A stretch of 64,000 nucleotides of DNA. Source: an uncultured Arachnia sp. (lineage in GTDB: Bacteria; Actinomycetota; Actinomycetes; Propionibacteriales; Propionibacteriaceae). Under the pieces are notes generated by a model. It worked only from the letters and a program-made list of their open reading frames with translations. It was not told where the DNA came from and ran no database searches. The stretch lies in the NCBI GenBank assembly GCA_934636715.1, contig CAKUBE010000002.1, positions 62,001-126,000 on the forward strand, read 5' to 3'. The translations under genes were made by a program, and so were the position numbers. Positions 17,703-26,414 of the stretch are shown one piece after another (position 1 is the first letter of the stretch; each line of letters starts with the position of its first letter).

Positions 17703-19229
17703 CTACTTCGCCTTCTTGGTGGCCTTGGAGGTCTTCGACGCCGTGGTGTAGCCGGACTTCTTTCCCGTCACCTTCACGGTAATGGTCTTGCCTTTGTCGG
17801 AGGCGGTGAGGGTGTAGGTCGACTTTGTGGCCTGGGAGATCTTCTTCCCGCTGCGGTACCACTGGTAGCTGAATGCAGGCTTGGGCGACCAGGTGCCGGG
17901 CTTCGCGGTGAGCTTCTTGCCGACCTTGACCGTGCCGGAGATCGTGGGCGTCTTCGTGGTGAAGGTGCCGGCCTTGACCGTGGTGGTCTTCTTGGACGTC
18001 TTCGACACCGTTCCGTAGCCGGACTTCTTTCCCGTCACCTTCACGGTGATGGTCTTGCCTTTGTCGGAGGCGGTGAGGGTGTAGGTGGAGGTGGTGGCCT
18101 TGGAGATCTTCTTCCCGCTGCGGTACCACTGGTAGCTGAATGCAGGCTTGGGCGACCAGGTGCCGGGCTTCGCGGTGAGCTTCTTGCCGACCTTGACCGT
18201 GCCGGAGATCGTCGGCGTCTTCGTCGTGAGCGACCCGAACTCAGCCGTGGCGTAGCCCTTGCCGACGACGCCGAAGATCGCCTGCGTGGTGGCGCGCACA
18301 TCGTCGGTCGTCCCCATGTGCTTCTTGGACCAGGCGGCCTTCGACGACGTCGCGGCCTGCTGACGCTTCAGCGAGCGCCGCGGAGACTCGGTGTTCTCGC
18401 CCGCCTCGGCCAGCGCGGAGGCGACGACGCCGGTCGAGTTCGCCGAAGAGTACGTGGCCCAGTAGTAGTCGTCGCCTGCGTCGCGCTTGCGGTTCGCCTC
18501 GTTCTTCGTCCAGCCGATGGCGCTTGTCAGCCGCGCCTGCGCCTGGGATTTGACGCCGGCCGGGCCCTTCGTGGCAAGGATGTTCATGGCCGAGATGCCG
18601 ATGCCGGTGTAGTCGGCGTCGCCCTTCGCCGGGTTGGTGCCGAAGCCGAAGCCGCCGTCCTGTGCGACGATCATCCGGCCCATCAGGTAGGTCATGTCAG
18701 CGCTGGAGAGGTCGTCCAGCCTGCCGAGGCGGCCGAGCGCGATCACGGTCAGATACCCGCCCCAGGCCTGCGTGACCTTCCTGCCCTTGACGAGAGCGAT
18801 CAGCTCCTTGACGAGGTCGCGGTCCTTCCCGAAGAACCGTGCGGGGTCGGCGACGCCGGCGGCGTCGGCGGTGAGGATGATCTTGGCGAGCCGGTCGGCC
18901 CCGCCGTCGGCTCCGGCCTTCACCCAGGCGGGGCCGACGTCGGGCTTCCGCAGGTCGGCGAGCATGTTGTCGATCGTCGAGCGGTGCAGCTGTGCCGCGG
19001 ACAGCGCGATGATCCCGTCGGCGAATACCCCGGTGTCGCTCTTCGGTGTGAAGGCTCCGGCGTCGTACTGCTTCTTCAGCCAGTCGGCGCCCTTCGCTGC
19101 GCTCTGCTGGTCGGAGATGAGGGTTTCCGCGTGCGCGGGCAGCGCGATGAGGATGGACGTCAGGAAGACGGCCAGCGCGGTCATCAGCGCGGCCGATGTC
19201 CGTCTGACCTGGGTGCTCATGGTCGACAT
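17703..19229 (-). CDS. Secreted alpha/alpha-toroid protein (transcobalamin alpha-domain-like) with two Ig-like repeats
   Basis: A 508-residue secreted protein with a signal peptide ending near LPAHA. Residues ~40-310 resemble the prenyltransferase/squalene-cyclase toroid: repeated helical units such as GADWLKKQYDAGAF, TQAWGGYLTVIALGRLG and QDGGFGFG, the fold also used by the alpha domain of transcobalamin and intrinsic factor. Residues ~332-508 are two near-identical 89-residue Ig-like repeats (PTISGTVKVGKKLTAKPGTW, YQWYRSGKKIS) common on actinobacterial surface proteins. No membrane anchor or sorting signal is seen. AGGAG lies six bases before the ATG. Adjacent to a DUF4430-like gene, it looks like the alpha half of a split B12 binder. 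Ligand is inferred. Confidence 0.75.
   Translation of the reverse strand: MSTMSTQVRRTSAALMTALAVFLTSILIALPAHAETLISDQQSAAKGADWLKKQYDAGAFTPKSDTGVFADGIIALSAAQLHRSTIDNMLADLRKPDVGPAWVKAGADGGADRLAKIILTADAAGVADPARFFGKDRDLVKELIALVKGRKVTQAWGGYLTVIALGRLGRLDDLSSADMTYLMGRMIVAQDGGFGFGTNPAKGDADYTGIGISAMNILATKGPAGVKSQAQARLTSAIGWTKNEANRKRDAGDDYYWATYSSANSTGVVASALAEAGENTESPRRSLKRQQAATSSKAAWSKKHMGTTDDVRATTQAIFGVVGKGYATAEFGSLTTKTPTISGTVKVGKKLTAKPGTWSPKPAFSYQWYRSGKKISKATTSTYTLTASDKGKTITVKVTGKKSGYGTVSKTSKKTTTVKAGTFTTKTPTISGTVKVGKKLTAKPGTWSPKPAFSYQWYRSGKKISQATKSTYTLTASDKGKTITVKVTGKKSGYTTASKTSKATKKAK
17721..18235 (-). repeat. Direct repeat encoding duplicated Ig-like domains
   Basis: Two units offset by 267 bases (89 codons) are nearly identical at the DNA level, including a stretch of over 100 bases around the YQWYRSGKK codons. 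This points to a recent duplication or gene conversion. Confidence 0.85.
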
Positions 19230-19278
19230 GTGTCGCTCCTATCTGTGGGTTGGGTTCTGGTAAACGGCATGAGGGCGG

Positions 19279-19968
19279 TCACCACGTCTTCTGCCCCTCG
19301 TTCGACTCCGCGTTGGTGCCCTCGTCGATCACCTGCTGGCGCTGCTCTTGGGCTTGGCGCTCGCGGTCGGCGAGCTGGGACTCGCTCGGATCGGGGGAGT
19401 CTTCGGGGTTGGCTTCGACGGGCGGGGTGCCGTCGGTCTTGTCCTCAAGGCGCTGGCGCGTGTCGTTCCACTGGTCTTCCAGGGTGCCTGGGGGCGAGCC
19501 GGCGTCGTCGGCGGGGGAGAGCTGGCCGGGACAGGGTGCGGTGGAGAGCACGAGCTGCGCCTGCTGCAGCCGCACCATCGCCCCGGGGACGTCCTCTGCC
19601 GCCAGCAGCTCGTCGGCTCCTGCCTCCAGCGACCAGGCCCAGTTGAGCCGGATCGTGCACTGCGGACCCGTGGGGGCCATCCCGGCGGCGCGCTCGAAGT
19701 CGCCGGCAGCGGCGTCCCAGAGGCGCAGGCGGTACTGGGCGGTGCCGTGGTCGAACGCGGGGACCCAGCGCTCGACGGCGGCCACCCGCTGCGCGACCCC
19801 GAAGGCCCGCGCCGCCCCGGCGTAGTCGCCCTCGTGCGATCGCTGCACGCCCACCTGAACCGCGCCGAGCTGGACAGCGAGCCAGCCGGCCGCGCCCAGC
19901 AGCACGGCGGCGGGCAGCAGGGTCGCCCACAACCAGCGGCGGGCCCGCACGGCTTCCCTTGTCCTCAT
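19279..19968 (-). CDS. Membrane-anchored TPR-like protein of the MoxR/VWA set
   Basis: A 229-residue protein with one N-terminal membrane helix (WLWATLLPAAVLLGAAGWLA) and a helical repeat region: GDYAGAARAFGVAQRVA, then YRLRLWDAAAGDFERAAGMA, which read as degenerate TPR units. The C-terminal third is acidic and Gln-rich, probably disordered. The start overlaps the VWA gene stop (ATGA). In Bat-type operons a TPR protein (BatC/BatE) follows VWA proteins, and this order matches. It likely scaffolds partners at the outer face or periplasm-equivalent side of the membrane. A 49-base gap follows before the toroid gene. Confidence 0.65.
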   Translation of the reverse strand: MRTREAVRARRWLWATLLPAAVLLGAAGWLAVQLGAVQVGVQRSHEGDYAGAARAFGVAQRVAAVERWVPAFDHGTAQYRLRLWDAAAGDFERAAGMAPTGPQCTIRLNWAWSLEAGADELLAAEDVPGAMVRLQQAQLVLSTAPCPGQLSPADDAGSPPGTLEDQWNDTRQRLEDKTDGTPPVEANPEDSPDPSESQLADRERQAQEQRQQVIDEGTNAESNEGQKTW

Positions 19969-21794
19969 CGGCGGACCTCCCTGCGAGCGGATCGCCACGC
20001 CCGCAGCGTGGCGAACAGCTCCCAGCCCAGAGGCACGAGCGCCACGAGGCCCAGGATCCAGCCGAGGGCCAGGGCGCCGGGGTCGCCCTCCTCCACCACC
20101 GCGGCGCTCGGGGCGGGCAGGGCGGCCGCGAACGGGCCAGGCGCTGTGCGGTGCTCGTAGCCGCCGCCCAGCTCGCCGGCGATGCGCCGCAGCGCCGCCT
20201 CGTCGATGTGCGACAGCTGCGGCTCGCCGTGGCGCTCCACCAGCTCGTCGGACGCCGGGCTCTGCCGCATCCGGCCGCCTGCCTCCGTGCCGTAGCCGAA
20301 CACCAGCGCATCCTCGGCCAGGACGCGCAGGCCGGCGAACGAGCCGGGCGCGTCCTTTGCCGTCTGCTCGCCGTCGCCGAGGTAGACGACGAAGCGCGCC
20401 GCGTGGGGCCGGGCCGCGGCCTCCTCCGCGAGGACCTGCCGTGCGAGGTCGGCGGAGGCGGCGATGTCGCTGCCCGTCCCGTAGCTCTCCTCGCGCCACC
20501 CCATCGTGCTGGCGAGGCTGACGACGGCCGAGGCGTCGGTGGTCCACGGCGCGGAGACCCGGGCGACGTTGTCGCTGGTGATCACGGCGTAGCGGGCGGC
20601 GCCGAGCCGCGTGACCAGTTCCTGCACGTCGCCCGCCACGCCGTCGATGCGCGGCTGGGTGCCGTTCCAGTCCTGGGCGCCCATCGAGGTGGTGCGGTCG
20701 ACGATGAGCAGAACGCTGAGCGTCGCCGGCGGCGCGGCGCGGTCGTCGTCGGCGCCGAGGCGCGCCTGGAGGGCCATCGCGGCCGCGAGGACGAGCACGA
20801 GCAGCCGACGCCACAGGGATCCGTCGCGCCAGGCCCATCGGCCCCTTCCCGCTACCCGTCCGGCACCGGCGATCACGATGCCCACCCCCATGAGCAGCGC
20901 CGCGGGCCAGACCAGGTCGACGGCGCGGGCGCGCGGCGATGCGGCCAAGGCCTTTGCCTCCTGCGAACGCACCGCCGTCTCGATCGCCCCTACCTCGGTG
21001 TTCGGCGCGAGCAGCAGCACCTCCCCGCCCGTGCGTCGCAGGGCCTCGGTCAGTTGCCGGGTGACGCTCGGGGTGTTGTCGGAGGGCACGATGCCGTGGA
21101 CCAGCACGCCGCGGTCGACGGCGCGGCCGACCGCCTGGTCGAGGCTGAACAGGGGGCGGCCCGCCACCTGGTTGTCGGTCGCGAGCACGATGGTGCGGGA
21201 CCGGTCCTGTTCGGGCACGTCGAAGCGCGACACGCAGCTGGCCAGCCCGTCGCCGATCAGCGAGGTGCCCTCGCCGATCTGGGTGCCAGGCACGACCCGC
21301 CCGTCGAGCCACTCCTTGGCCGCGGTCAGCTGTTCGGTGATGAAGGAGGCGTCGTCGGTGAGGGGGAAGACCGTGACGGCGGAGGCGTCGAAGGCGACGA
21401 AGCCGATCCGCTCGCCGTCGAGGTTCGCGGCGAGTTCGAGGTAGGCATCGACGATCTGCCGGTCGACCTCCGACATGGAGCCCGAGACGTCGAGGCACAA
21501 CACGACGTCGCGGTTGGTGCGCTGCTCGGGCACGTCGTGCGGTGCGAGGGGGCGGGCGACGGCGAGGACGGCTCCGGCGGAGGCCAGCGCCAGGCCGACG
21601 ACCTGGACCAGCTGGAGGCGTGCCTTCCGCGCCGCGAGCGCGCGGAACCGGGGCAGCGCGCGGAGTCGATCCGCCCCGGCGATGGGCGCGCCCGCGGCGC
21701 GGACGGTCCTGGGCGTCAGCGCCCATGCGAGGACGGCGACGACGACGAGGCTCGTCAGCGCGGCGGCGGCAAGCCAGGGCTGGGTCAGTGCCAT
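19965..21794 (-). CDS. Double VWA-domain membrane protein (BatA/BatB-like fusion)
   Basis: A 609-residue protein holding two von Willebrand factor A domains, each preceded by membrane segments, like BatA and BatB joined in one chain. The first MIDAS is intact: LDVSGSMS, then GTSLIGDG and LATDNQV. The second is DRTTSMG, with GTGSDIAAS and YLGDGEQT. A final membrane helix (GALALGWILGLVALVPLGW) precedes a basic tail. VWA domains bind partners through a metal ion, and in MoxR systems they pass them to the AAA+ ATPase for remodelling. Both neighbours overlap by short junctions, so the set is strictly co-expressed. Confidence 0.8.
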   Translation of the reverse strand: MALTQPWLAAAALTSLVVVAVLAWALTPRTVRAAGAPIAGADRLRALPRFRALAARKARLQLVQVVGLALASAGAVLAVARPLAPHDVPEQRTNRDVVLCLDVSGSMSEVDRQIVDAYLELAANLDGERIGFVAFDASAVTVFPLTDDASFITEQLTAAKEWLDGRVVPGTQIGEGTSLIGDGLASCVSRFDVPEQDRSRTIVLATDNQVAGRPLFSLDQAVGRAVDRGVLVHGIVPSDNTPSVTRQLTEALRRTGGEVLLLAPNTEVGAIETAVRSQEAKALAASPRARAVDLVWPAALLMGVGIVIAGAGRVAGRGRWAWRDGSLWRRLLVLVLAAAMALQARLGADDDRAAPPATLSVLLIVDRTTSMGAQDWNGTQPRIDGVAGDVQELVTRLGAARYAVITSDNVARVSAPWTTDASAVVSLASTMGWREESYGTGSDIAASADLARQVLAEEAAARPHAARFVVYLGDGEQTAKDAPGSFAGLRVLAEDALVFGYGTEAGGRMRQSPASDELVERHGEPQLSHIDEAALRRIAGELGGGYEHRTAPGPFAAALPAPSAAVVEEGDPGALALGWILGLVALVPLGWELFATLRAWRSARREVRR

Positions 21795-22252
21795 GTCGAC
21801 ACCACATCCTTCGCGGCGACCGCCAGCGCGGCCGGGTCGTCCTCGGCGCCGCCGAACGCGTAGGCCTCGATCCGCGCGGCCAGCTCCGCCACCGGTCCCA
21901 GCGACGGGTCCTTCAGCGCCTCGATCCGCAGCTGGTCGGCCGACTGATAGTCGGCGTCGCCGTCGCCGACGGTGCCGACGAACGCGCGCGCCACCCGCCC
22001 GATGCCGAGTGCCCGCTCGTGGCCGGGCAGCGGGGCCCCGGAGAGCTCATCGATCCGGCGCAAGGCATCCTCCCGCAGCTGCTGGAGGGCATCGTCAGCG
22101 AAGGGCTCGCCGCCGTGGGTCAGGTCCCACCAACGCCATACGCCCCCCGCGGCGAGCCCGAGCGCAGCCACGGCGAGGAATGCGACGACGAGCCACCACC
22201 ACCAGGCGTGGGCAACGGGCGGATGGAGTTCGAGGAGGGCGTCAACGGGCAC
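21785..22252 (-). CDS. Single-pass membrane protein, DUF4381-like, of the MoxR/VWA set
   Basis: A 155-residue protein with one N-terminal membrane helix (WWWWLVVAFLAVAALGLAAG) and a helical cytoplasmic or extracellular tail beginning DLTHGGEPFADDALQQL. Position between the DUF58 and VWA genes, and the layout, match the DUF4381 proteins of Bat-type operons, but sequence similarity is weak and the call rests mostly on context. Function unknown; it may tether the AAA+ ATPase to the VWA partner. Confidence 0.55.
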   Translation of the reverse strand: MPVDALLELHPPVAHAWWWWLVVAFLAVAALGLAAGGVWRWWDLTHGGEPFADDALQQLREDALRRIDELSGAPLPGHERALGIGRVARAFVGTVGDGDADYQSADQLRIEALKDPSLGPVAELAARIEAYAFGGAEDDPAALAVAAKDVVSTWH

Positions 22253-23120
22253 GGCGCTGCCTCCTGACGAGGTCGATCACGTCGAACGCGACCCGGGAAG
22301 GGTCGGCGAGCACGGCCTCGCCGACGCCCAGCCGGGCGAGCGCGGCGGCGCGCCGGGCGGCACGGTCGGCCGTCGCCTCCCGCATCTCCCGCCGCAACTC
22401 CTCGTCGTCGAGCCAGTCGGGCAGGAGGCGGCCTTCGTCGAGGTCGAGGAGCGGTCGCACGGCCAACTCGGGAGCGGTGGGGTCGGCGTCGGGCACGGTC
22501 AACCACAGCACCTGGTGCTGGACGGTGAGGCGGCGGATGCGGGCCTCCAGGTCCGCGGTGATCTCGACGTCGTCGGAGACCACGGCGACGACGGCCCTGC
22601 GGCGCAGCGTCCGCGAGGCGGCGGTGAGCAGCGCGCCCAGGTCCGACGGTGCGGCCTCCGGCGAGACGGCGCGCTCGACGACGCCGAGCTGGTGCTCCAG
22701 CTCGACGAGCCGGGTTGAGGGGCGCGCGGCCCGCGTGTCGTCGCCGTCGCACCAGAGCATGCCGACGTAGTCGCCGAAGCCGGTGGCCAGCACGCCGAGC
22801 GTGGCGGCAGCGTCGAGCGCGATCGTTGCCTTGTCCGTTGCCGGGGCGGCGAGGCCCGCGAGTCCCCGCCCGCTGCACACCGCGATCAGCAGGGTGCCGC
22901 GCCGCTCGGCGACGTGCCTGCGCACGAGCAGCGATCCGCTGCGGGCGGTGGCGCGCCAGTCGATGTCGGCGACCTCGTCGCCGACGACGTACTCGCGCAG
23001 GTCGTTGAAGTCGAGGCTGCGGCCCACCTGCAGCGACGCGTGGACGCCCTCCAGCGGATCCGACACCTTGTGTCGGATCGCGAGGGCGACCGTCGCGCGG
23101 ATGCGGGTGATGCGGGCCAT
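22242..23120 (-). CDS. DUF58 domain protein of the MoxR/VWA set
   Basis: A 292-residue soluble DUF58 protein. The signature stretch VGDEVADIDWRATARSG followed by LLVRRH is intact. DUF58 proteins are near-constant partners of MoxR ATPases, with a VWA-like fold in the second half; the exact activity is not known. The ATG directly abuts the MoxR stop, and the stop overlaps the next gene. It lacks the membrane helices some longer DUF58 proteins have at the N-terminus. Confidence 0.85.
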   Translation of the reverse strand: MARITRIRATVALAIRHKVSDPLEGVHASLQVGRSLDFNDLREYVVGDEVADIDWRATARSGSLLVRRHVAERRGTLLIAVCSGRGLAGLAAPATDKATIALDAAATLGVLATGFGDYVGMLWCDGDDTRAARPSTRLVELEHQLGVVERAVSPEAAPSDLGALLTAASRTLRRRAVVAVVSDDVEITADLEARIRRLTVQHQVLWLTVPDADPTAPELAVRPLLDLDEGRLLPDWLDDEELRREMREATADRAARRAAALARLGVGEAVLADPSRVAFDVIDLVRRQRRAR

Positions 23121-24125
23121 CTACGGAGTGGGCACCGCGGCGAAGATCGCGTCGACGAGCTCCTCGGGGCGGACGCGCTCGGCGAGCGCCTCAAAGGTGA
23201 GGATCAGGCGGTGCCGCAGCACGGCATGCCGCAGGCCCGTCACATCGCCGGGGACGACGTAGCCGCGGCCGTCGAGCAGCGCGGACGCGCGCGCCGCGTG
23301 CAGGAAGGCGAGCGCCCCGCGGGGGCTGGCGCCGTACTCGATCCAGCGCGACTGGTCTCCGGAGAGGAAGTCCGCGGGGCGGCGGGAGACGTTGACCAGC
23401 TCGACGATGTAGCGCTTGATCGCGTCGTCGACCCGCACGCGTGTGGTCAGCTCCTGCAGCCGACGCACCTCGTCGGTGGTGGCGCAGGCCGCGGTGGCGT
23501 GCGCGAACGCGCCCTCCTCGCTGCGGGTCAGCACCTCGAACTCGTCGTCGGGGCTGGGGTAGGCGACGACCTCCTTGAGCAGGAAGCGGTCGAGCTGCGC
23601 CTGCGGCAGCACGTAGGTGCCCTCCTCCTCGATGGGGTTCTGCGTGGCGAGCACGACGAACGGGTCGGGGAGCCGGTAGGTGTGCCCGCCGATGGTGGTC
23701 TGACGCTCCTGCATCGCCTCGAGCATCGCCGACTGCGTCTTGGCCGACGAGCGGTTGATCTCGTCGAGGAGCGCGAAGTTGGCGTGCACCGGGCCGAGCT
23801 CGGTCACGAACCCTCGCGTCGCCTGGTCGAAGATCTGGGAACCGATGATGTCGCTGGGCAGCAGGTCCGGTGTGCACTGCACGCGCGCGAAGCTGCCGTC
23901 GACGGCGCGGGCGAGCGTGCTGGCCGCGAGCGTCTTGGCGAGCCCGGGAACCGACTCGAGCAGGATGTGACCCCGGCTCAGCACGGTGACCAGGAGCGCC
24001 TTCAGCAGCTGCGGCTGGCCCACCACGGTGGCCTCGAAGGTGGCCGACAGCCGGTCGAGCGTGGCCTTTGCGCCGTCGATCTCCTCAGCCGTCAGGGGAG
24101 GGCGGGTGGGGTGAGCCTCAGTCAT
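23121..24125 (-). CDS. MoxR-family AAA+ ATPase
   Basis: A 334-residue AAA+ chaperone. Walker A is the MoxR variant ESVPGLAKT at residues 57-65; Walker B is FALLDEINR; ATQNPIEEEGTY and LPQAQLDRF carry the sensor and arginine-finger regions. MoxR proteins work with VWA partners to insert metals or cofactors or to mature complexes. Its start overlaps the stop of the ECF-like S gene by eight bases, which ties this chaperone set to the cobalamin operon rather than to a general envelope function. Confidence 0.92.
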   Translation of the reverse strand: MTEAHPTRPPLTAEEIDGAKATLDRLSATFEATVVGQPQLLKALLVTVLSRGHILLESVPGLAKTLAASTLARAVDGSFARVQCTPDLLPSDIIGSQIFDQATRGFVTELGPVHANFALLDEINRSSAKTQSAMLEAMQERQTTIGGHTYRLPDPFVVLATQNPIEEEGTYVLPQAQLDRFLLKEVVAYPSPDDEFEVLTRSEEGAFAHATAACATTDEVRRLQELTTRVRVDDAIKRYIVELVNVSRRPADFLSGDQSRWIEYGASPRGALAFLHAARASALLDGRGYVVPGDVTGLRHAVLRHRLILTFEALAERVRPEELVDAIFAAVPTP

Positions 24126-25005
24126 CGGGGTCTCCTAACTCGGGATGCCACATGTTCTGGATGGTGCGGGCCGTGGCGCGGCGGGCGAGGGCGCGCGGCG
24201 GGATGGCCGGGGGATCGGCATCGGTGGGTTCGATGGGAAGCACGCGGGTGTCGTGGCTGCGGCGCAGCGCACGGAGCAGCGGCAGGCCGATCAGCAGCAG
24301 GAGCAGACAGGTCGAGACGCCGCGGACGAGGTCGTAGGCGAAAGAGGTCTCCCAGCAGTACTGCCAGAGCCGCACGGCCGACTCCCACGGGGAGAGCCCA
24401 GGCAGGAAGGTGCCGGCGTCGGACTGGTCGCCGGCCCAGCTGGTGAGGTTGAGCAGCAGGCCGGACAGCGGGCCCAACGGGATGCTGAGCAGCGCGCCGA
24501 AGGCCCACGCCGTCGCCGTGCCGAGCGGCCTGAGCAGCCCGCCGGCCACGCCCCACAGCCCCCAGACAAGGCTCTGTGCCACGAGGTGCTCAGCGACGGT
24601 GTCGGTGACCAGCGCGGAGAGCAGCGCCGCCGCGGCGCCGGTGAGGAAGCCGGCCGGCCCACCCATCACGACCCCCGCGAGCAGCGGGAAGGCGTAGAGG
24701 AACTCGACGCCGCTCGTGCCCGGGTGCAGGGCGGCCCGGGTGAGGATGGCGGCGGCTCCCAGCAGGGCGGCCGGCGCGAAGGGCCGGAGCGTCCGCCCCG
24801 CCGTCGTCCACAGGACGAAGCCGAGCAGCGAGAGCAGCGAGGTGACGGCGGCGAGGACCCACGGCGCCTCGGCCTTCAGGGCGGCGCCGTCGGCGACGGT
24901 GCCCGACGACCAGATGGGCCAGGCCAGCCAGCCGAGCCCGACGGCGAGGGTCAGGAGCACGACGGCGCGAGGCCAGGCGCCGGTGGGGGCGGAGGTGGGG
25001 GTCAT
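24118..25005 (-). CDS. ECF-type S-component-like membrane protein of the degenerate module
   Basis: A 295-residue protein with about six to seven hydrophobic segments. The stretch LHPGTSGVEFLYAFPLLAG parallels GAGTAGIEFVFIPLILG in the S component at 12335-13324, so the two are paralogues. The C-terminal ~50 residues are hydrophilic and charged. It overlaps the pseudo-ATPase gene upstream (ATGA) and moxR downstream. Because its ATPase and T partners look inactive for transport, it may act as a B12 sensor or receptor instead of an importer; alternatively it could borrow the intact ATPase of the second module, as solitary S components do. Both readings are inference. Confidence 0.68.
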   Translation of the reverse strand: MTPTSAPTGAWPRAVVLLTLAVGLGWLAWPIWSSGTVADGAALKAEAPWVLAAVTSLLSLLGFVLWTTAGRTLRPFAPAALLGAAAILTRAALHPGTSGVEFLYAFPLLAGVVMGGPAGFLTGAAAALLSALVTDTVAEHLVAQSLVWGLWGVAGGLLRPLGTATAWAFGALLSIPLGPLSGLLLNLTSWAGDQSDAGTFLPGLSPWESAVRLWQYCWETSFAYDLVRGVSTCLLLLLIGLPLLRALRRSHDTRVLPIEPTDADPPAIPPRALARRATARTIQNMWHPELGDPDD

Positions 25006-26414
25006 GCCGCTCCCCCCTCGAGGCGGACGGCCGACTCGATGATGTCGCCGAGCCGGGTCGGGGCCGTGCGGGGCAGGGCCCGGGCCGTCAGCGGCGCGGC
25101 GGGCAAGGCCCTCTGCACAACGCCGGGCGACCCGAACGCGACGATCTCGTCGCCGTCGATGACGGCGATCCGGCGGCAGGCTCGGACGAGGAACTCGACG
25201 TCGCGGGTGGTGATGAGCCGGACGCCCCGCGAGCCCGCGCTCAGCTCGCGCTGCGCGGCGATCTGCCCGGCCTGGTCGAGGCCGAGCTGCGGTTGCGGCA
25301 GCCAGACGGCACCCGGGGTCACCCGGGCAAGCAGCAGCCGGAGGGCCGCCCGTTCCCCGGAGGAGTGCGCGGCCAACGGCGCCGAGCCCCGCACGCCGCG
25401 CAGGCCGCCCAGCGCCCCGAGGGCGCCGGTCCCGTGCCGGGCGTCCCAGGAGGCGAGCAGCTCCGCGGGGGTGAGGGCGTCGGGCAGGAGGCTGGGCACG
25501 CGCGACCCGCTGAGGCGCGCGGTCAGCCGTCGTGCAACGGGTTCGGCGCGTCCCGAGCGGTGGACGATGCCGATGGCCTCGCCCGGCAGGAGATCGAGCG
25601 GCCTGCCGGAGAGGCCGAGCTCCGCGGGGTCGACGGTGACCTCGGGGGCGTGCGCGGTGCGCCGCGTCGAGGGCACCGCGTGCGAGAGCACAGGAGAGCC
25701 GACGAGTCGTCGCACCGACGACGGGGTACGGCAGCGGTCCGGCGGGAGCCGGAAGATGCGGGCGAGGGTGAGCAGCGTGGGCTCGCGGACCGTCGCAGGC
25801 GTCCAGGCACCGACCGGCTGGGTGGGGCGACCGAACTCGGCGATCGCGTCGGCGAACTCCCAGACCGCGTCCAGCTGATGCTCCGCCCACAGCACGTACG
25901 CGCCGTCGGCGGCTCGCGCCCGGAGCGCCAGGCCCAGGTCCCGACGCAGCGCGGGGTCGGCCGCCGCCATCACCTGGTCGACAAGGACCAGCGGCCGATC
26001 CGGGCCGAGCCGGAGCTGCGCGAGGGCGAGCCGCGCGCGCAGATCGGGCGGCAGGGAAGAGACGGGACGGTCTTCGCACTCTTCCAGGTCGGCCTCGGCC
26101 GCGTCGGCCTTCCATTGCGCGAGGGCCTCGCGGACGGTGCGCGGGTCCGGGGCGGCGGGGTCGACAGCGAGGACGCGCCGGGCGACGTCGGCGGGATCCG
26201 TCGCGAGCAGGTCGAGGCCGTCGAGGACCGCGCTGCCCTCGTAGCGCGCACCGAAGGGAGCGTCGCGGGACAGGAGGGCGAAGAGCGCGCTCGTCCCGCT
26301 GCCGCCAGGGCCGACGATCGCGGTCACCTGCCCGGCGTCGGCGGTGAGACGAAGGTCTGTGAACACGGTGCCGCGGCCGGAGAGGTCGAGGCGAAGGTCG
26401 CGCAGGTCAAGCAT
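25002..26414 (-). CDS. Degenerate double ABC ATPase (ECF-like pseudo-ATPase)
   Basis: A 470-residue protein aligned in layout with the intact double ATPase at 13321-14940, but its catalytic motifs are lost. In the first half the Walker A is GPGGSGTS (residues 35-42) with Thr in place of the essential Lys (codon ACG), Walker B ends LVDQVM with Gln147 for the catalytic Glu, and the signature is not recognisable; only the H-loop AEHQ remains. In the second half the P-loop position reads HRSGRAEP, the Walker B position LPQPQ, and the H-loop TTRD. The frame is open and coupled by ATGA to both neighbours, so it is expressed, not a decayed pseudogene. Expected role: structural or regulatory. Confidence 0.75.
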   Translation of the reverse strand: MLDLRDLRLDLSGRGTVFTDLRLTADAGQVTAIVGPGGSGTSALFALLSRDAPFGARYEGSAVLDGLDLLATDPADVARRVLAVDPAAPDPRTVREALAQWKADAAEADLEECEDRPVSSLPPDLRARLALAQLRLGPDRPLVLVDQVMAAADPALRRDLGLALRARAADGAYVLWAEHQLDAVWEFADAIAEFGRPTQPVGAWTPATVREPTLLTLARIFRLPPDRCRTPSSVRRLVGSPVLSHAVPSTRRTAHAPEVTVDPAELGLSGRPLDLLPGEAIGIVHRSGRAEPVARRLTARLSGSRVPSLLPDALTPAELLASWDARHGTGALGALGGLRGVRGSAPLAAHSSGERAALRLLLARVTPGAVWLPQPQLGLDQAGQIAAQRELSAGSRGVRLITTRDVEFLVRACRRIAVIDGDEIVAFGSPGVVQRALPAAPLTARALPRTAPTRLGDIIESAVRLEGGAA

